From the NCBI GenBank assembly GCA_016703425.1, contig JADJCA010000013.1, forward strand, positions 355,737 to 419,736: a stretch of DNA of 64,000 bases, in the 5' to 3' direction. How positions within the stretch are numbered: the first letter of the stretch is position 1; the number at the start of each line of letters is the position of its first letter. Position numbers and translations under genes: made by a program. This document shows, one piece after another, positions 34,465 to 43,027 of the stretch. Under the pieces are notes generated by a model. It worked only from the letters and a program-made list of their open reading frames with translations, did no database searches and was not told where the DNA came from. Source of the stretch: Myxococcales bacterium (GTDB lineage Bacteria; Myxococcota_A; Polyangia; Polyangiales; Polyangiaceae).

Positions 34465-35513
34465 GCGGTGCGGGGGCGCGGCGACTGGCGAACTTCGACG
34501 AGGTAGACGTGCGGCAACAGCGCGCGATAGAGCGCCTCGGCGACCTCCTCGTTCACGAACGCTCCGTGATACGGAAGCTCTCGCCCTCCGCGGGGTATGC
34601 GAAAGAGCGGCGGCGCCTTCTTCGCCGCCTTCGCGTCGACGACGAGATCCTCGGTGTAGAGGCTTTCGAGCGACTCGGGGTCGTGCCGCGCCTTCGCGTG
34701 TCGGCACTCGTAGAGGGTCAGCGGATGAATCAGGAAATGCTCACGTGAAATGGGCTTTCGTTGACTCGTCAGGATCTCGACGCGCGAGGACTCGAAGGCC
34801 GCGCCCGTCGCGTCGAAGACCGCCTTCACGGCTTCGTGGACCAAGAGCAAGGAGCCCTTGTTGCCCACGACGGGCGTTGGGAGCGACGCCTTGGGTCGCG
34901 CCGTGAAGACGACCCCCTTGGGAAGCCGCTTCCCGAGGGCACCGACGCGCAGCAAGTCGAGGTTAACGCGAGCCACGGCAGCGGGGATGTCAGCCACGAA
35001 GGCGAGGTCCGGGTTGCCCGACGCGCCGCGAGTGTCGAGCTCGTAGACGCCAGGCGCTCCTGGCCGGAGCGCGGGATCGAATTCGCGGCGATGGTCTTGC
35101 GCCGCGCGCTTGATGGCGCGCGCGCGCTCGTGTTCAAGCCCCAAGGCCTTCTCGGTGATGCACATCGCCTTGCGCATGAAATCGGCGGCCACGGCCTTCG
35201 CACCGCGCGCGTCGAAACTCATCGCAACCGACAGCATGGCCGTCGCCAGGTCATCGTCGTCGGGGGCAAGCTGGCGAACGCGAATCGAATAGGTCGCGTA
35301 AGCGGCACGCTCGCCGTCGGCGTAACGCTTGGCGGCCCACGCAACGCGGAACGTTCGAAGAAGCGAGCTCGCGACCTCGAGGCCAATGGGCTTGGCGTAC
35401 GTGCTCGCGCGAAGAACGCTCCCGATGGCGCGGAGCGCGCCCTCTGAGTCGTTGGCCTCGAGACACGCATCCGCCTTCGCGAGCGCCGCCGCGACCTGCG
35501 CCTTACCGATCAC
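34455..35513 (-). CDS. Imm11-like (DUF1629) domain protein with helical N-terminus
   Basis: The protein has 352 residues from GTG 35513. The N-terminal ~150 residues are helical, TPR-like (AKADACLEANDSEGALRAIGSVL, EKALGLEHERARAIKRAAQ). The C-terminal half resembles the Imm11/DUF1629 fold: HFLIHPLTLYECRHAKARHD, YTEDLVVDAKAAKKAPPLFRI and FVNEEVAEALYRALLP. Imm11 proteins are predicted immunity factors of polymorphic toxin systems, but no toxin is adjacent. It overlaps the 3' end of the convergent acyl-CoA synthetase remnant by 10 bp. Confidence 0.55.
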   Translation of the reverse strand: MIGKAQVAAALAKADACLEANDSEGALRAIGSVLRASTYAKPIGLEVASSLLRTFRVAWAAKRYADGERAAYATYSIRVRQLAPDDDDLATAMLSVAMSFDARGAKAVAADFMRKAMCITEKALGLEHERARAIKRAAQDHRREFDPALRPGAPGVYELDTRGASGNPDLAFVADIPAAVARVNLDLLRVGALGKRLPKGVVFTARPKASLPTPVVGNKGSLLLVHEAVKAVFDATGAAFESSRVEILTSQRKPISREHFLIHPLTLYECRHAKARHDPESLESLYTEDLVVDAKAAKKAPPLFRIPRGGRELPYHGAFVNEEVAEALYRALLPHVYLVEVRQSPRPRTAHR

Positions 35514-35541
35514 AACGGGCCCCTTCGTTCGCCGGCCCCGC

Positions 35542-36153
35542 TCAGCCGCGCGCGTACCAAGCCTTGACGGCGGCGTCGTCGCGGAAGGCGTCGTGGAGGC
35601 GCATGACCTTCGGGAACGGGGCGAACACCGTCGACGGGATGTGATCCACAGTGCCGCTCGCGAACCAGCGGATCGCGATGTAGAGCTTGATGTCGGCCAC
35701 GTGGATCTTGGCGCCCGCCAAGAACGGCCCCGCCTCGAGCTGCCGCTCGATCTTCTCGGCCCAGGTCGGCAGGTAGGTCGTTGCGAGGGCCTCGCGCGCC
35801 TTCTTCTTCTCGGCTTCGTCGGTCATGCGGAGCGTGGGCGTCACGTGCGCGCGGAGGTCTTCGACGTGGCAAAGGACGGCCTCGTGGCGAGCGGCCTCGA
35901 AATCGTCTTTGGGGTGCAGCCCATGACGGCGGCCGACGAGAACGAGGATGGCGTTTGATTGCGCGAACACGCCGTGGCCTTCCATCTCGAAGATCGGCAA
36001 GGCACCGTAGGGCGTCTTCGGCTTGAGCGCGGGCCACTCGTCGCGCTTGATGCGAACGTCTTCGAAGTCGACGCCGGCAAGGTGGAGGGCAAGGCGGCAC
36101 TCTTCGCCGCGGCTCACGGGAGCATCGAAGTAGGTCAGCTTGGGTTTGGACAT
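35542..36153 (-). CDS. Glutathione S-transferase
   Basis: The protein has 203 residues from ATG 36153 (MSKPKLTYFDAPVSRGEECR). It has an N-terminal thioredoxin-like GST domain with YGALPIFEMEGHGVFAQSNAI (cis-Pro and the SNAI glutathione-binding segment), and a C-terminal all-helical domain with AGAKIHVADIKLYIAIRWF. The layout resembles sigma/alpha-type GSTs with a catalytic Tyr near residue 8. It conjugates glutathione or acts on electrophiles in the cytoplasm. TAACGT ends 8 nt before the ATG. Confidence 0.9.
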   Translation of the reverse strand: MSKPKLTYFDAPVSRGEECRLALHLAGVDFEDVRIKRDEWPALKPKTPYGALPIFEMEGHGVFAQSNAILVLVGRRHGLHPKDDFEAARHEAVLCHVEDLRAHVTPTLRMTDEAEKKKAREALATTYLPTWAEKIERQLEAGPFLAGAKIHVADIKLYIAIRWFASGTVDHIPSTVFAPFPKVMRLHDAFRDDAAVKAWYARG

Positions 36154-36161
36154 GGCCCGAA

Positions 36162-36167
36162 ACGTTA
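36162..36167 (-). promoter_or_regulatory. TANNNT hexamer (TAACGT) before the GST gene
   Basis: TAACGT ends 8 nt before ATG 36153. The divergent gene 36270 carries the same hexamer. Confidence 0.45.
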
Positions 36168-36253
36168 GGGACAGGGCCGCGCGGCGTCCAGCCGGCGCTC
36201 TTGCGCGCAAAACCGGGGGCTCCTTCGCGACGCGGGTAGACTTGGCCCTGTTC

Positions 36254-36259
36254 TAACGT
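36254..36259 (+). promoter_or_regulatory. TANNNT hexamer (TAACGT) before gene 36270
   Basis: TAACGT ends 10 nt before ATG 36270. Confidence 0.4.
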
Positions 36260-36269
36260 ATGCCTCGTC

Positions 36270-37583
36270 ATGCCCGATTTTGTCCGAGTCATCGGCGTGC
36301 GCTGCAGCGATCGTCGGGTCTGGGCCGCTCAGGTGCCCCCCTTTCCCGAAGTCGGCGAAGACGATCACACGGTGGGGACCTTGGTCGAGGCGCTCAAGGT
36401 CGCGGCGGAGCGCGTACCGGCCCTTGACGTGGACGTCCTGTACGAGGGGAGCTCCGAGTGGTTCGAGGTCGGGCACGTCGGGCTACGCGCCGGCGCCTTG
36501 GTACGCGAAGGCGTGACCCTCTCGCGTGAGGCCGAGCGCGCGGTGACGCCCGACGTCGAGTTCGCCCCGGACGACGTCATCGAACTCGACACGCTCGCGG
36601 ACTGCTTCCTCGATGAGCTCACCGCGGCGGCACTCCACGGCGACCCCGACGCCGACGAGAACGCGCTCACCCTTCCCTTCGCGTTTCGTGACCTCGCCCC
36701 GACGCTCGACGCGCTCGCGAAGGTCGCCCGCCACGTCGAGGTGACCTCGACCGTGATCGTCGTCATCGACGATGTGCCTTACGTCGCGCGCTTGTCGGTC
36801 GAAGACGGCGCGTCGCTGGAGCCGCTCTTCGTCTGGACCGACGAGCCCGAACTCCGCGCGTGGATCCGATCGCTACTCCCACCGCCCGGCAAGGTCGCAA
36901 CGCAACGGCTGGTCACGGCGAAGCGCCGGCACGTGCCCGTCGATCGGGCCCGTCCGCTGGTCACTGGCTCCGCTGCGCACCGACTCCGAACCATCAGCGA
37001 CCTGGCGCATCCGGAGATCGTCCGCGAGGCCGGCGGCATGCGCATCACCTCATGGTCTGACACGGCCGTGCCCGGCGCTTACGAACGCTTCGTCGAAGCC
37101 GTGCAGGCGCCGGAGAACAGAGGACCCGACTTCGACGAGGTGCGGCAGGCACTCTACGCGGCCATCGCCGGTGCAGCGCCATCGGCCGACGCAGCGGCCG
37201 CGGTCCTCGAAGGTGCGCTCCATGTCGACTCGGAAGCGCTCCGCGCTGAACTCTACGATCTCTTGTCGAACCTCGACGCCGAGGTCGCGCATCGGGCGTT
37301 GGTCTTCGGCTTCAAGCATGACTCCGACATGCCGCAACGGCGCATCCGCAGCGTCATTTGGCGCTCGACGCCCGCCGTTGAGATGCTCGTGTCGGACGAG
37401 CTTGTGCCGGCCTGGATCGCCGAAGGTCCTGGCTCGCAGTTCGCTCGACGCGTGTTGAAGCTCATTCAGAACGAGCACCTCCATGTTCAGGATGCATGGC
37501 TCGCCGCAGCACCCGACGACTTGCGCGCCGCGGTCGCAACGGTAAACGCGCTTGGCATGGGCAACGAGGCGGCCTCCGGGTAG
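36270..37583 (+). CDS. Soluble protein of unknown function, helical-repeat-like C-terminus
   Basis: The protein has 437 residues with no signal or membrane segment. The N-terminal half is alpha/beta (VRVIGVRCSDRRVWAAQVPPFPEVG). The C-terminal half is helical with regularly spaced hydrophobic helices (DFDEVRQALYAAIAG, SEALRAELYDLLSNLDAEVAHRALVFGF), compatible with HEAT-like packing. No catalytic signature seen. It is divergent from the GST gene and 9 bp before the start of the next gene. Confidence 0.6.
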   Translation: MPDFVRVIGVRCSDRRVWAAQVPPFPEVGEDDHTVGTLVEALKVAAERVPALDVDVLYEGSSEWFEVGHVGLRAGALVREGVTLSREAERAVTPDVEFAPDDVIELDTLADCFLDELTAAALHGDPDADENALTLPFAFRDLAPTLDALAKVARHVEVTSTVIVVIDDVPYVARLSVEDGASLEPLFVWTDEPELRAWIRSLLPPPGKVATQRLVTAKRRHVPVDRARPLVTGSAAHRLRTISDLAHPEIVREAGGMRITSWSDTAVPGAYERFVEAVQAPENRGPDFDEVRQALYAAIAGAAPSADAAAAVLEGALHVDSEALRAELYDLLSNLDAEVAHRALVFGFKHDSDMPQRRIRSVIWRSTPAVEMLVSDELVPAWIAEGPGSQFARRVLKLIQNEHLHVQDAWLAAAPDDLRAAVATVNALGMGNEAASG

Positions 37584-37586
37584 CCT
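37581..37586 (+). promoter_or_regulatory. TANNNT hexamer (TAGCCT) before gene 37593
   Basis: TAGCCT ends 6 nt before GTG 37593 and overlaps the stop codon of the upstream gene. Confidence 0.4.
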
Positions 37587-37592
37587 CCTCGT

Positions 37593-39041
37593 GTGCGCCC
37601 CCGCGGTGTTCTCGCAGGCTCCTTCTTGACCGTCGCCGCCGTCATTGGATGGGCGTGCCTCCGGCCTACCCAGATCACCGTTCGGCTGACGACCGACGTA
37701 CCGTGCACGTCACTGATGGGCACCAGCATCTACAACGGCAGCGGCGCGGATGGCGTTCCCGTCACGACGACTCGTGATTGCGTCGAGGGCTCGCCGCACA
37801 CCGTAGGGACGCTCGTGCTGGCTCCCAGCGGGAACGACAACTCCGCGCTCGTCACGATTACGACGGTTGCCGGCGTCCACGTTCGCGCCGAAGAGTGCAC
37901 GGCGGCCAATCAGTGGAGCGGCTGCATCGTCGCGCGTCGCAAGCTCCGCTACGAAAGGCACGAGCCGCTCGACCTCCCGATCTTCCTCGCGAGCGCGTGC
38001 CGCGACTTCGCCTGCGGCGAGGAGGAGACGTGCGTCCCTTGCGCAAAGGAGCCCTGCGCCAAAGACGCCGTGCCCTTGTGTGCTCCGGCGGAGGCCGTTG
38101 ACCGATGCGCGGAGCCGGGAGCGAACTGCCGCCCTGCCTCGAGTGACGGCGGCAGGGGCAGCGCCGACGGGACCGTCGACCCGAGCGACGGCGCGACGGG
38201 GGACGCGGCGCCCGTAGCCGACGCCGGCGCACCGACCTTCGTACGGCTCGTACCGTCGGCAGCGGGCGAGCACGTATACGGCCTGGCGTTCCACGCCGAG
38301 CGACTGTATTGGACCACGGGCAAGGCCCTGTGGTCGGCCCCCCTCGTGACGCTCCTCTTGAGCGACGGCGACGCGGGAGCGCAAGAGCCCGCGCCGGCGG
38401 GGAGCGAGTTCCGCGGCCTTGACGTCAATGACGCCGGGATTGCGCTCGCGGGCCGGTGGGCGGCAGGCAAGTGCGGCTCGGTCTTTCCACATGGCTACCC
38501 CGATGCGGCAACTCTTCTGCCGTGCTTGTCCGGCTCTCCCTTGGGTATCGCCTTCTTTCCCCGGGACGAGGCGACGCGCGGCGTGCGAACGTTCAGCCTA
38601 GACGGGCTCTCGAGCTGGAGCCTCGATGGCGGCACGGGTTCGGGCAACGTCATTTGCGGAACGAGCTACATCCGCACGGCCTTCGGCTCGCCACTCGTAG
38701 CCGGTCAGGACGTGGTGAACGGCGTCAACGGCATCGCGCCAACGATCGGGTACGGCAGCGCTCCAACAGGTTTGGCCACTTGCACGCAGGATGTTGCCGG
38801 GCCCGCGAGCGAGACCTTGGTCGCCGGAGCCGTCACTCCGAAGTTCGACCGTTACGCCACGACGACCAGCGGCCGCGTGTTCCGCCAGCTCAATGGGACG
38901 CAGACATGGATGCAGATCGCTGAACTCTCGGGCGCCGCGGACATCTTGGCCGTCGACTCCGCCCAGCCGGGGAGGGTCCATGTTCTCGTCGCCGCGGACA
39001 ACGGCATCTGGATCGCGCGCGACGTGAAGGACGGCCCTTGA
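37593..39041 (+). CDS. Exported propeller-like protein, paralogue A
   Basis: The protein has 482 residues from GTG 37593. A signal-like helix ends at a cysteine (GWACLRPTQ), a weak lipobox. The N-terminal domain (about 25-165) is nearly superimposable on that of 43028: PTQITVRLTTDVPC, GTSIYNGSGADGVPVTTT, GSPHTVGTLVLAPSG, VARRKLRYERHEPLDLPIF and a CAKEPC Cys cluster. After an Asp/Gly-rich linker a C-terminal region (about 220-480) has YWT-type blade motifs (GLAFHAERLYWTTGKALWSAP) and ends in a DILAVD/VHVLVA/GIWIARD series, like a beta-propeller. Function unknown. Confidence 0.72.
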   Translation: MRPRGVLAGSFLTVAAVIGWACLRPTQITVRLTTDVPCTSLMGTSIYNGSGADGVPVTTTRDCVEGSPHTVGTLVLAPSGNDNSALVTITTVAGVHVRAEECTAANQWSGCIVARRKLRYERHEPLDLPIFLASACRDFACGEEETCVPCAKEPCAKDAVPLCAPAEAVDRCAEPGANCRPASSDGGRGSADGTVDPSDGATGDAAPVADAGAPTFVRLVPSAAGEHVYGLAFHAERLYWTTGKALWSAPLVTLLLSDGDAGAQEPAPAGSEFRGLDVNDAGIALAGRWAAGKCGSVFPHGYPDAATLLPCLSGSPLGIAFFPRDEATRGVRTFSLDGLSSWSLDGGTGSGNVICGTSYIRTAFGSPLVAGQDVVNGVNGIAPTIGYGSAPTGLATCTQDVAGPASETLVAGAVTPKFDRYATTTSGRVFRQLNGTQTWMQIAELSGAADILAVDSAQPGRVHVLVAADNGIWIARDVKDGP

Positions 39042-39098
39042 GGTACGCAGGGCGAGGCGGGCGCGGAGTCCGCTGCGTGCGCGCCTGCCTGGCGCGCC

Positions 39099-42000
39099 TC
39101 AGGTCCGCAACGTCGCCAACGCGCGTTCGTAGGCGGGCGTGCCTTTCCACGCCTCGAGCCACTCGCGCGCCGTGCCCTCTTGCCAGCCGTATTTCGCTTC
39201 TTGTACGCGGAGCATGGGCTCGACGAGCGAGTCATCCGCAGGTAGCTCCGCCGCGTATCGAAGCGCGGGATCGCGGATGTCGCGGTGTGGATGGAGCAGC
39301 GCCTCGCGGGCCAGCGTGATGAGCTCCGACGACGGCCCGAGTTCGAGGAGCGCGCGAAGCGTCCACCTTAGCGCGTAGCCCACGTCGCGTGAGACCACGG
39401 CCGCTACCTCGCGCGGGATCGCGTCCACCTGAGCCTTGCCGAACGCGAGGAGACCCCCGCGGGCGGTCACGTCGCCAAGCTCACCGAGGCGCCGCGCGAC
39501 GTTGGTGCGAAAGAACGCTCGCTCGTCGGCTAGCGCCACCAAGAGGCCCGGCACCCCCTCGCGCGCTTCGAGCGTGGCGACCGCGAGCCGGTCCATGCGT
39601 CGCGGTGCGGGCCCGTCGTCACCCAGGACCCGCGCGGCTTCCTCCGCCGCGTCGCGTACGCGCCGCTCGTCACGGAGCCGCAGCGCCGCGACGTGCTGCA
39701 CGACGGCGCCATTCACAGCCGGGCTCACGGCCGCGAGGCGCAAGGCAAACGTGTGCTGCACGTCCGTCGTCTCGGCATCCCAACCTGGCACCGTCAGTCC
39801 CCTCGCGAGCGTGTCTGCGAAGCCTTCGGGCGCCGCCCCCAGTCGCTGCCGCACGCCGACCTGCAAGAGTTCGAGGTAGAAGACGTTGTAGCGCGGCTTC
39901 CAGTCGGTGACGGCCGCGACCATCTCCGCACGTGTTGTCGTGTCGGCCTTGGCTCCAAGCTCGCCCACGGCCCACAACATGAATGCCGCGGGCTTCCGCT
40001 CGAGTGAGGCCGAGGCCGAGAGGATCAGCTTCCAATCGGAGACCGAGCCCAGCGCCGCGAGCGCCATGGCGGCGAAGGAGTGCGCTTTCTTGTAGGAGGA
40101 GAGCGACTCGGTCACCATGCGACGCAAGACCGGAATGGCTGCGGCGTCACCGATGCGCCCCAGCGCCTCGGCGATGGCCGCGTTGAGATCGCCCATACTG
40201 ATCGACGCGAGGAAGTCGTCCGAGGCCTTGGCCTCGCCGATCGCGATGAGGCGAGCGACCGCCTCGGCGTCGCGGGCTAGTCCGAGCAGTCGGGTCGCGG
40301 CCACACGTCGATGCTCGAAGCGCTCCGGCTCCTGGTCGAGCTCGCGCCGAAGCGGCGGCAGCAAGCGAGCATCGAAGCGGCCCCTGGCAACGAACGCCGT
40401 GAGGATCTCCGCCGCTTGAAGCGGCAACGCCGACGCGACGCGCACCGGTCCCTCCTTGGCTTCCGACGGGTCCCTATCGCGAAGGAACGCGCCAAGGAGC
40501 AGTGGCACGACGCGAGCGTCACCCACATCCTCGAGGGCCTCGAGCATGTGGGCCTTCTCGTGGCTGAGTGACAGGTTCTCCCGCGACCAGCCCGTGCCGA
40601 CGATGAAGTCGAGGCCCGCGAAGGTCAGCGTGAGGGTCTCGTCGCGTCGCAGCACCTCCTCCACGGCCTCGTGGAGCGGCCCGTCGGTGAGCCCATCCCA
40701 AAGCAGCGCCGTCAGATCTTCTCCGGCGATGGCCTTGGCTTCGATGGCGGCGCGCATCTCAGCGCGGCGGGCAGCGAGGGCCGCTGCCTTGGCCTTGGCC
40801 TCCGCCTCGCGCGCTTCGGCGCGCGCCGGGTCGAGGTCGAGAGCGATAAAGCGGCGCCTCAAGTCATGAATGTCGGCGATGCTCCCGAGCTCCTTCCGTC
40901 CGTCCTCGAGGGCCGCAGCGAGGGCACCGGCGTCGCGGGCGAGGCGCGAGGGTGAGGCCTTCGCGATGGCGATGTAGTCGCGGAGGCGGGGCTTGTCGTC
41001 AAAGAAGAACGTGCGCCAAAGCGCGTAGAGGAGCGTCGGCACGAACTCCTGGGACGACTCTTTCCAGCGAGCGTGGAGCGCGTCATCGAGGACGGGATTC
41101 AAGTTCGGATGAAACAGGTTCTTCGTGTCGTCCACGGAGACCACGCCGTCGTTGCGCAGGAGGTAGATGATCCAGCGTGCGCGCGCTTCCCAGTAGCGGC
41201 TCTGCATCGTGGGATGCTCGTAGCCTTCGAGCTTCTCCTTCTTTCCGAGCACGGCTTCCACCGTCGACCGGAAGTGCCACGTCGGGTTGATGCCGCCGGC
41301 GAGCCCGTCGAGAGCACGCCTCGCGACCTTCGGAGACACCGCCTCATCTTGAATCGCCTGCGCCAGCGCGGAGAAGTAGACGAAGCGCGAGACGCTGGAC
41401 GCAACGACGAGCGCGAGCGAGTGCTCCTCGTGGTCGAAGCAGTGGAGCGTGCGCGGCCCTGCGGGCGAGACCGAGATGTCGTCGCTGGCGCGCCGATCGT
41501 CGTAGATGGACGCGAGGTACGTGTCGCCGTTCCCTAGCGACCCCAGGCAGACGGTGCCCGAGAACGCCTCCGGGAGCCCCGTCCCGAGGTAGGCGCTCTG
41601 ATCGCGACGGACCAAGAACTCGAAGAGGTTCTCGCCGTGGGGCGCTTCCGGCAGACGTTCGGTCTCCGGCCTCCACTCGTAGAGGCGCTCGTTGAACGCG
41701 CCAGCTTCCTCGAGGCGCAGGAACGCGCCAAGCTCGTCGGGGAGCGGCGTCCCCCAGCTCTGCTCGAAGCGCTCCGCCTCGCGCGCGGCCGCGCCCGTGG
41801 GCAACTTCAAGAGCTCGCTCGCAAGGAACGCGTCGGGAGCAACCGCCCAAAGCGCGTCACTGGCCCTCGGCTCGTCGGCGAGGGTATCGGGACGGGCGCT
41901 CCACGTCGTGTCGTCGGCTTCGTGAAGCCAAAGAAGCGCGCCGTCGTCGCCGCCAATGAGCGCGCCCGAGCCCGTGGGCCACAGGCTCCAAAGGTGCTCC

Positions 42001-42773
42001 GTCGCGTCGTTGTCGATGAGCTCGAAGGAGCGCCCGTCGTCACGCGAGACGAAAATTACGCCTTCGGCGCCGACCGCCGCGAGGCCGACGGGTGTGACGG
42101 CGATGGCCTCGAGATCGCAAGAGGTGTCGACCTTCACGGCCTCGAAGGCGCCCCCGGCGGAAGGGGCCCGAAGGACGAGCCCGCCGTCACCGGTCACCAC
42201 GAGCGCGCCGGTGGGCGTGCGCACGATGGACGTGACGGGGTGCTCGGCTTTGAAAAGCGTCTTGGTGTCACCGCCGCAATGGGCGAGGAGGTGACCGTCG
42301 TGGCAGCGGACGTAGAGCACGTCGTCGATGACCGTGAGGCCAGAAATCCGCGAGGTCGTGCCGAGATCGACACGCTCGAAGGACTGCGCGTCGGAGGCCG
42401 AGCGGAGTACGAAGCCGTCGTCGCCCGCGACCCAGATGGCGCCCGACGCGTCCTGGGCGAGGCCGAAGAGGCAGCCGCGCGTTCCCGTCGGGATGACGCG
42501 CCACGTGGCGGCGCCGTCGAGCGACTCGGCGAGCATGCCGTATTCACCGACCACCAGAAGGCGCGACTCGCTCAGCCAGAGAAAGGCGCGGAGGCCCGGC
42601 GTGTTCGGCGTGGCGCGACGATAGAAGTGTCGCCCGTTGGTGGAGACAGCGAGCGTCGCGTTGTGGCGCGTACCGCCCACGGCCCAGAGTCGGTCACCAG
42701 CGAGATGCAGCTTCCCGAAGTATCCGAAGCGTTCCGAGGGCTCGCAGAGGAGCGTCGTCTGGAGCGTGCTCAT
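39099..42773 (-). CDS. Giant multidomain protein: Ycf48/BNR-like propeller, SMI1/KNR4-like, HEAT repeats
   Basis: The protein has 1,224 residues. ATG 42773 is chosen because TACTCT ends 8 nt upstream; ATG 42863 is an in-frame alternative. Residues ~1-320 show repeated propeller blades of the Ycf48/BNR kind (LAVSTNGRHFYRRA, GMLAESLDGAATWRVIPTG, GVIFVSRDDGRSFELI). Residues ~330-480 look SMI1/KNR4-like (WGTPLPDELGAFLRLEEAGAF and GNGDTYLASIYDD). From ~650 onwards are HEAT-type helical repeats (EALEDVGDARVVPLLLGAFLRD, EALGRIGDAAAIPVLRRMV, RRLGELGDVTARGGLLAF). No signal peptide, so cytoplasmic. It lies between, and opposite to, two paralogous exported proteins. Confidence 0.78.
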   Translation of the reverse strand: MSTLQTTLLCEPSERFGYFGKLHLAGDRLWAVGGTRHNATLAVSTNGRHFYRRATPNTPGLRAFLWLSESRLLVVGEYGMLAESLDGAATWRVIPTGTRGCLFGLAQDASGAIWVAGDDGFVLRSASDAQSFERVDLGTTSRISGLTVIDDVLYVRCHDGHLLAHCGGDTKTLFKAEHPVTSIVRTPTGALVVTGDGGLVLRAPSAGGAFEAVKVDTSCDLEAIAVTPVGLAAVGAEGVIFVSRDDGRSFELIDNDATEHLWSLWPTGSGALIGGDDGALLWLHEADDTTWSARPDTLADEPRASDALWAVAPDAFLASELLKLPTGAAAREAERFEQSWGTPLPDELGAFLRLEEAGAFNERLYEWRPETERLPEAPHGENLFEFLVRRDQSAYLGTGLPEAFSGTVCLGSLGNGDTYLASIYDDRRASDDISVSPAGPRTLHCFDHEEHSLALVVASSVSRFVYFSALAQAIQDEAVSPKVARRALDGLAGGINPTWHFRSTVEAVLGKKEKLEGYEHPTMQSRYWEARARWIIYLLRNDGVVSVDDTKNLFHPNLNPVLDDALHARWKESSQEFVPTLLYALWRTFFFDDKPRLRDYIAIAKASPSRLARDAGALAAALEDGRKELGSIADIHDLRRRFIALDLDPARAEAREAEAKAKAAALAARRAEMRAAIEAKAIAGEDLTALLWDGLTDGPLHEAVEEVLRRDETLTLTFAGLDFIVGTGWSRENLSLSHEKAHMLEALEDVGDARVVPLLLGAFLRDRDPSEAKEGPVRVASALPLQAAEILTAFVARGRFDARLLPPLRRELDQEPERFEHRRVAATRLLGLARDAEAVARLIAIGEAKASDDFLASISMGDLNAAIAEALGRIGDAAAIPVLRRMVTESLSSYKKAHSFAAMALAALGSVSDWKLILSASASLERKPAAFMLWAVGELGAKADTTTRAEMVAAVTDWKPRYNVFYLELLQVGVRQRLGAAPEGFADTLARGLTVPGWDAETTDVQHTFALRLAAVSPAVNGAVVQHVAALRLRDERRVRDAAEEAARVLGDDGPAPRRMDRLAVATLEAREGVPGLLVALADERAFFRTNVARRLGELGDVTARGGLLAFGKAQVDAIPREVAAVVSRDVGYALRWTLRALLELGPSSELITLAREALLHPHRDIRDPALRYAAELPADDSLVEPMLRVQEAKYGWQEGTAREWLEAWKGTPAYERALATLRT

Positions 42774-42781
42774 GGCGACGT

Positions 42782-42787
42782 AGAGTA
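42782..42787 (-). promoter_or_regulatory. TANNNT hexamer (TACTCT) before the propeller-HEAT gene
   Basis: TACTCT ends 8 nt before ATG 42773. No ribosome binding site lies between. Confidence 0.45.
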
Positions 42788-43014
42788 GCGAGACCCCAAC
42801 GCTGTAGGGCGCCCGATTCTTGGGGTCACGATGGACGCCTGCAGCCTGCGATGCGGCGACCATCGGAGCCGTGATCTACGAGTCGTTTCGAAGCGCCCTC
42901 ACTTCGCGCCTCTTGCTCGCCGCCGCAGCCTACGGAGGCCTCTGTGTTGCTTGCCGTAGAGACGCTTTGACCGGGTCACGCCGGGTGCGCGAGACCGCGC
43001 GCTCCGCGGCGAGG

Positions 43015-43020
43015 TAGCAT
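43015..43020 (+). promoter_or_regulatory. TANNNT hexamer (TAGCAT) before gene 43028
   Basis: TAGCAT ends 7 nt before ATG 43028, in the same ten-base context as the site at 26806. Confidence 0.5.
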
Positions 43021-43027
43021 CGGCCTG

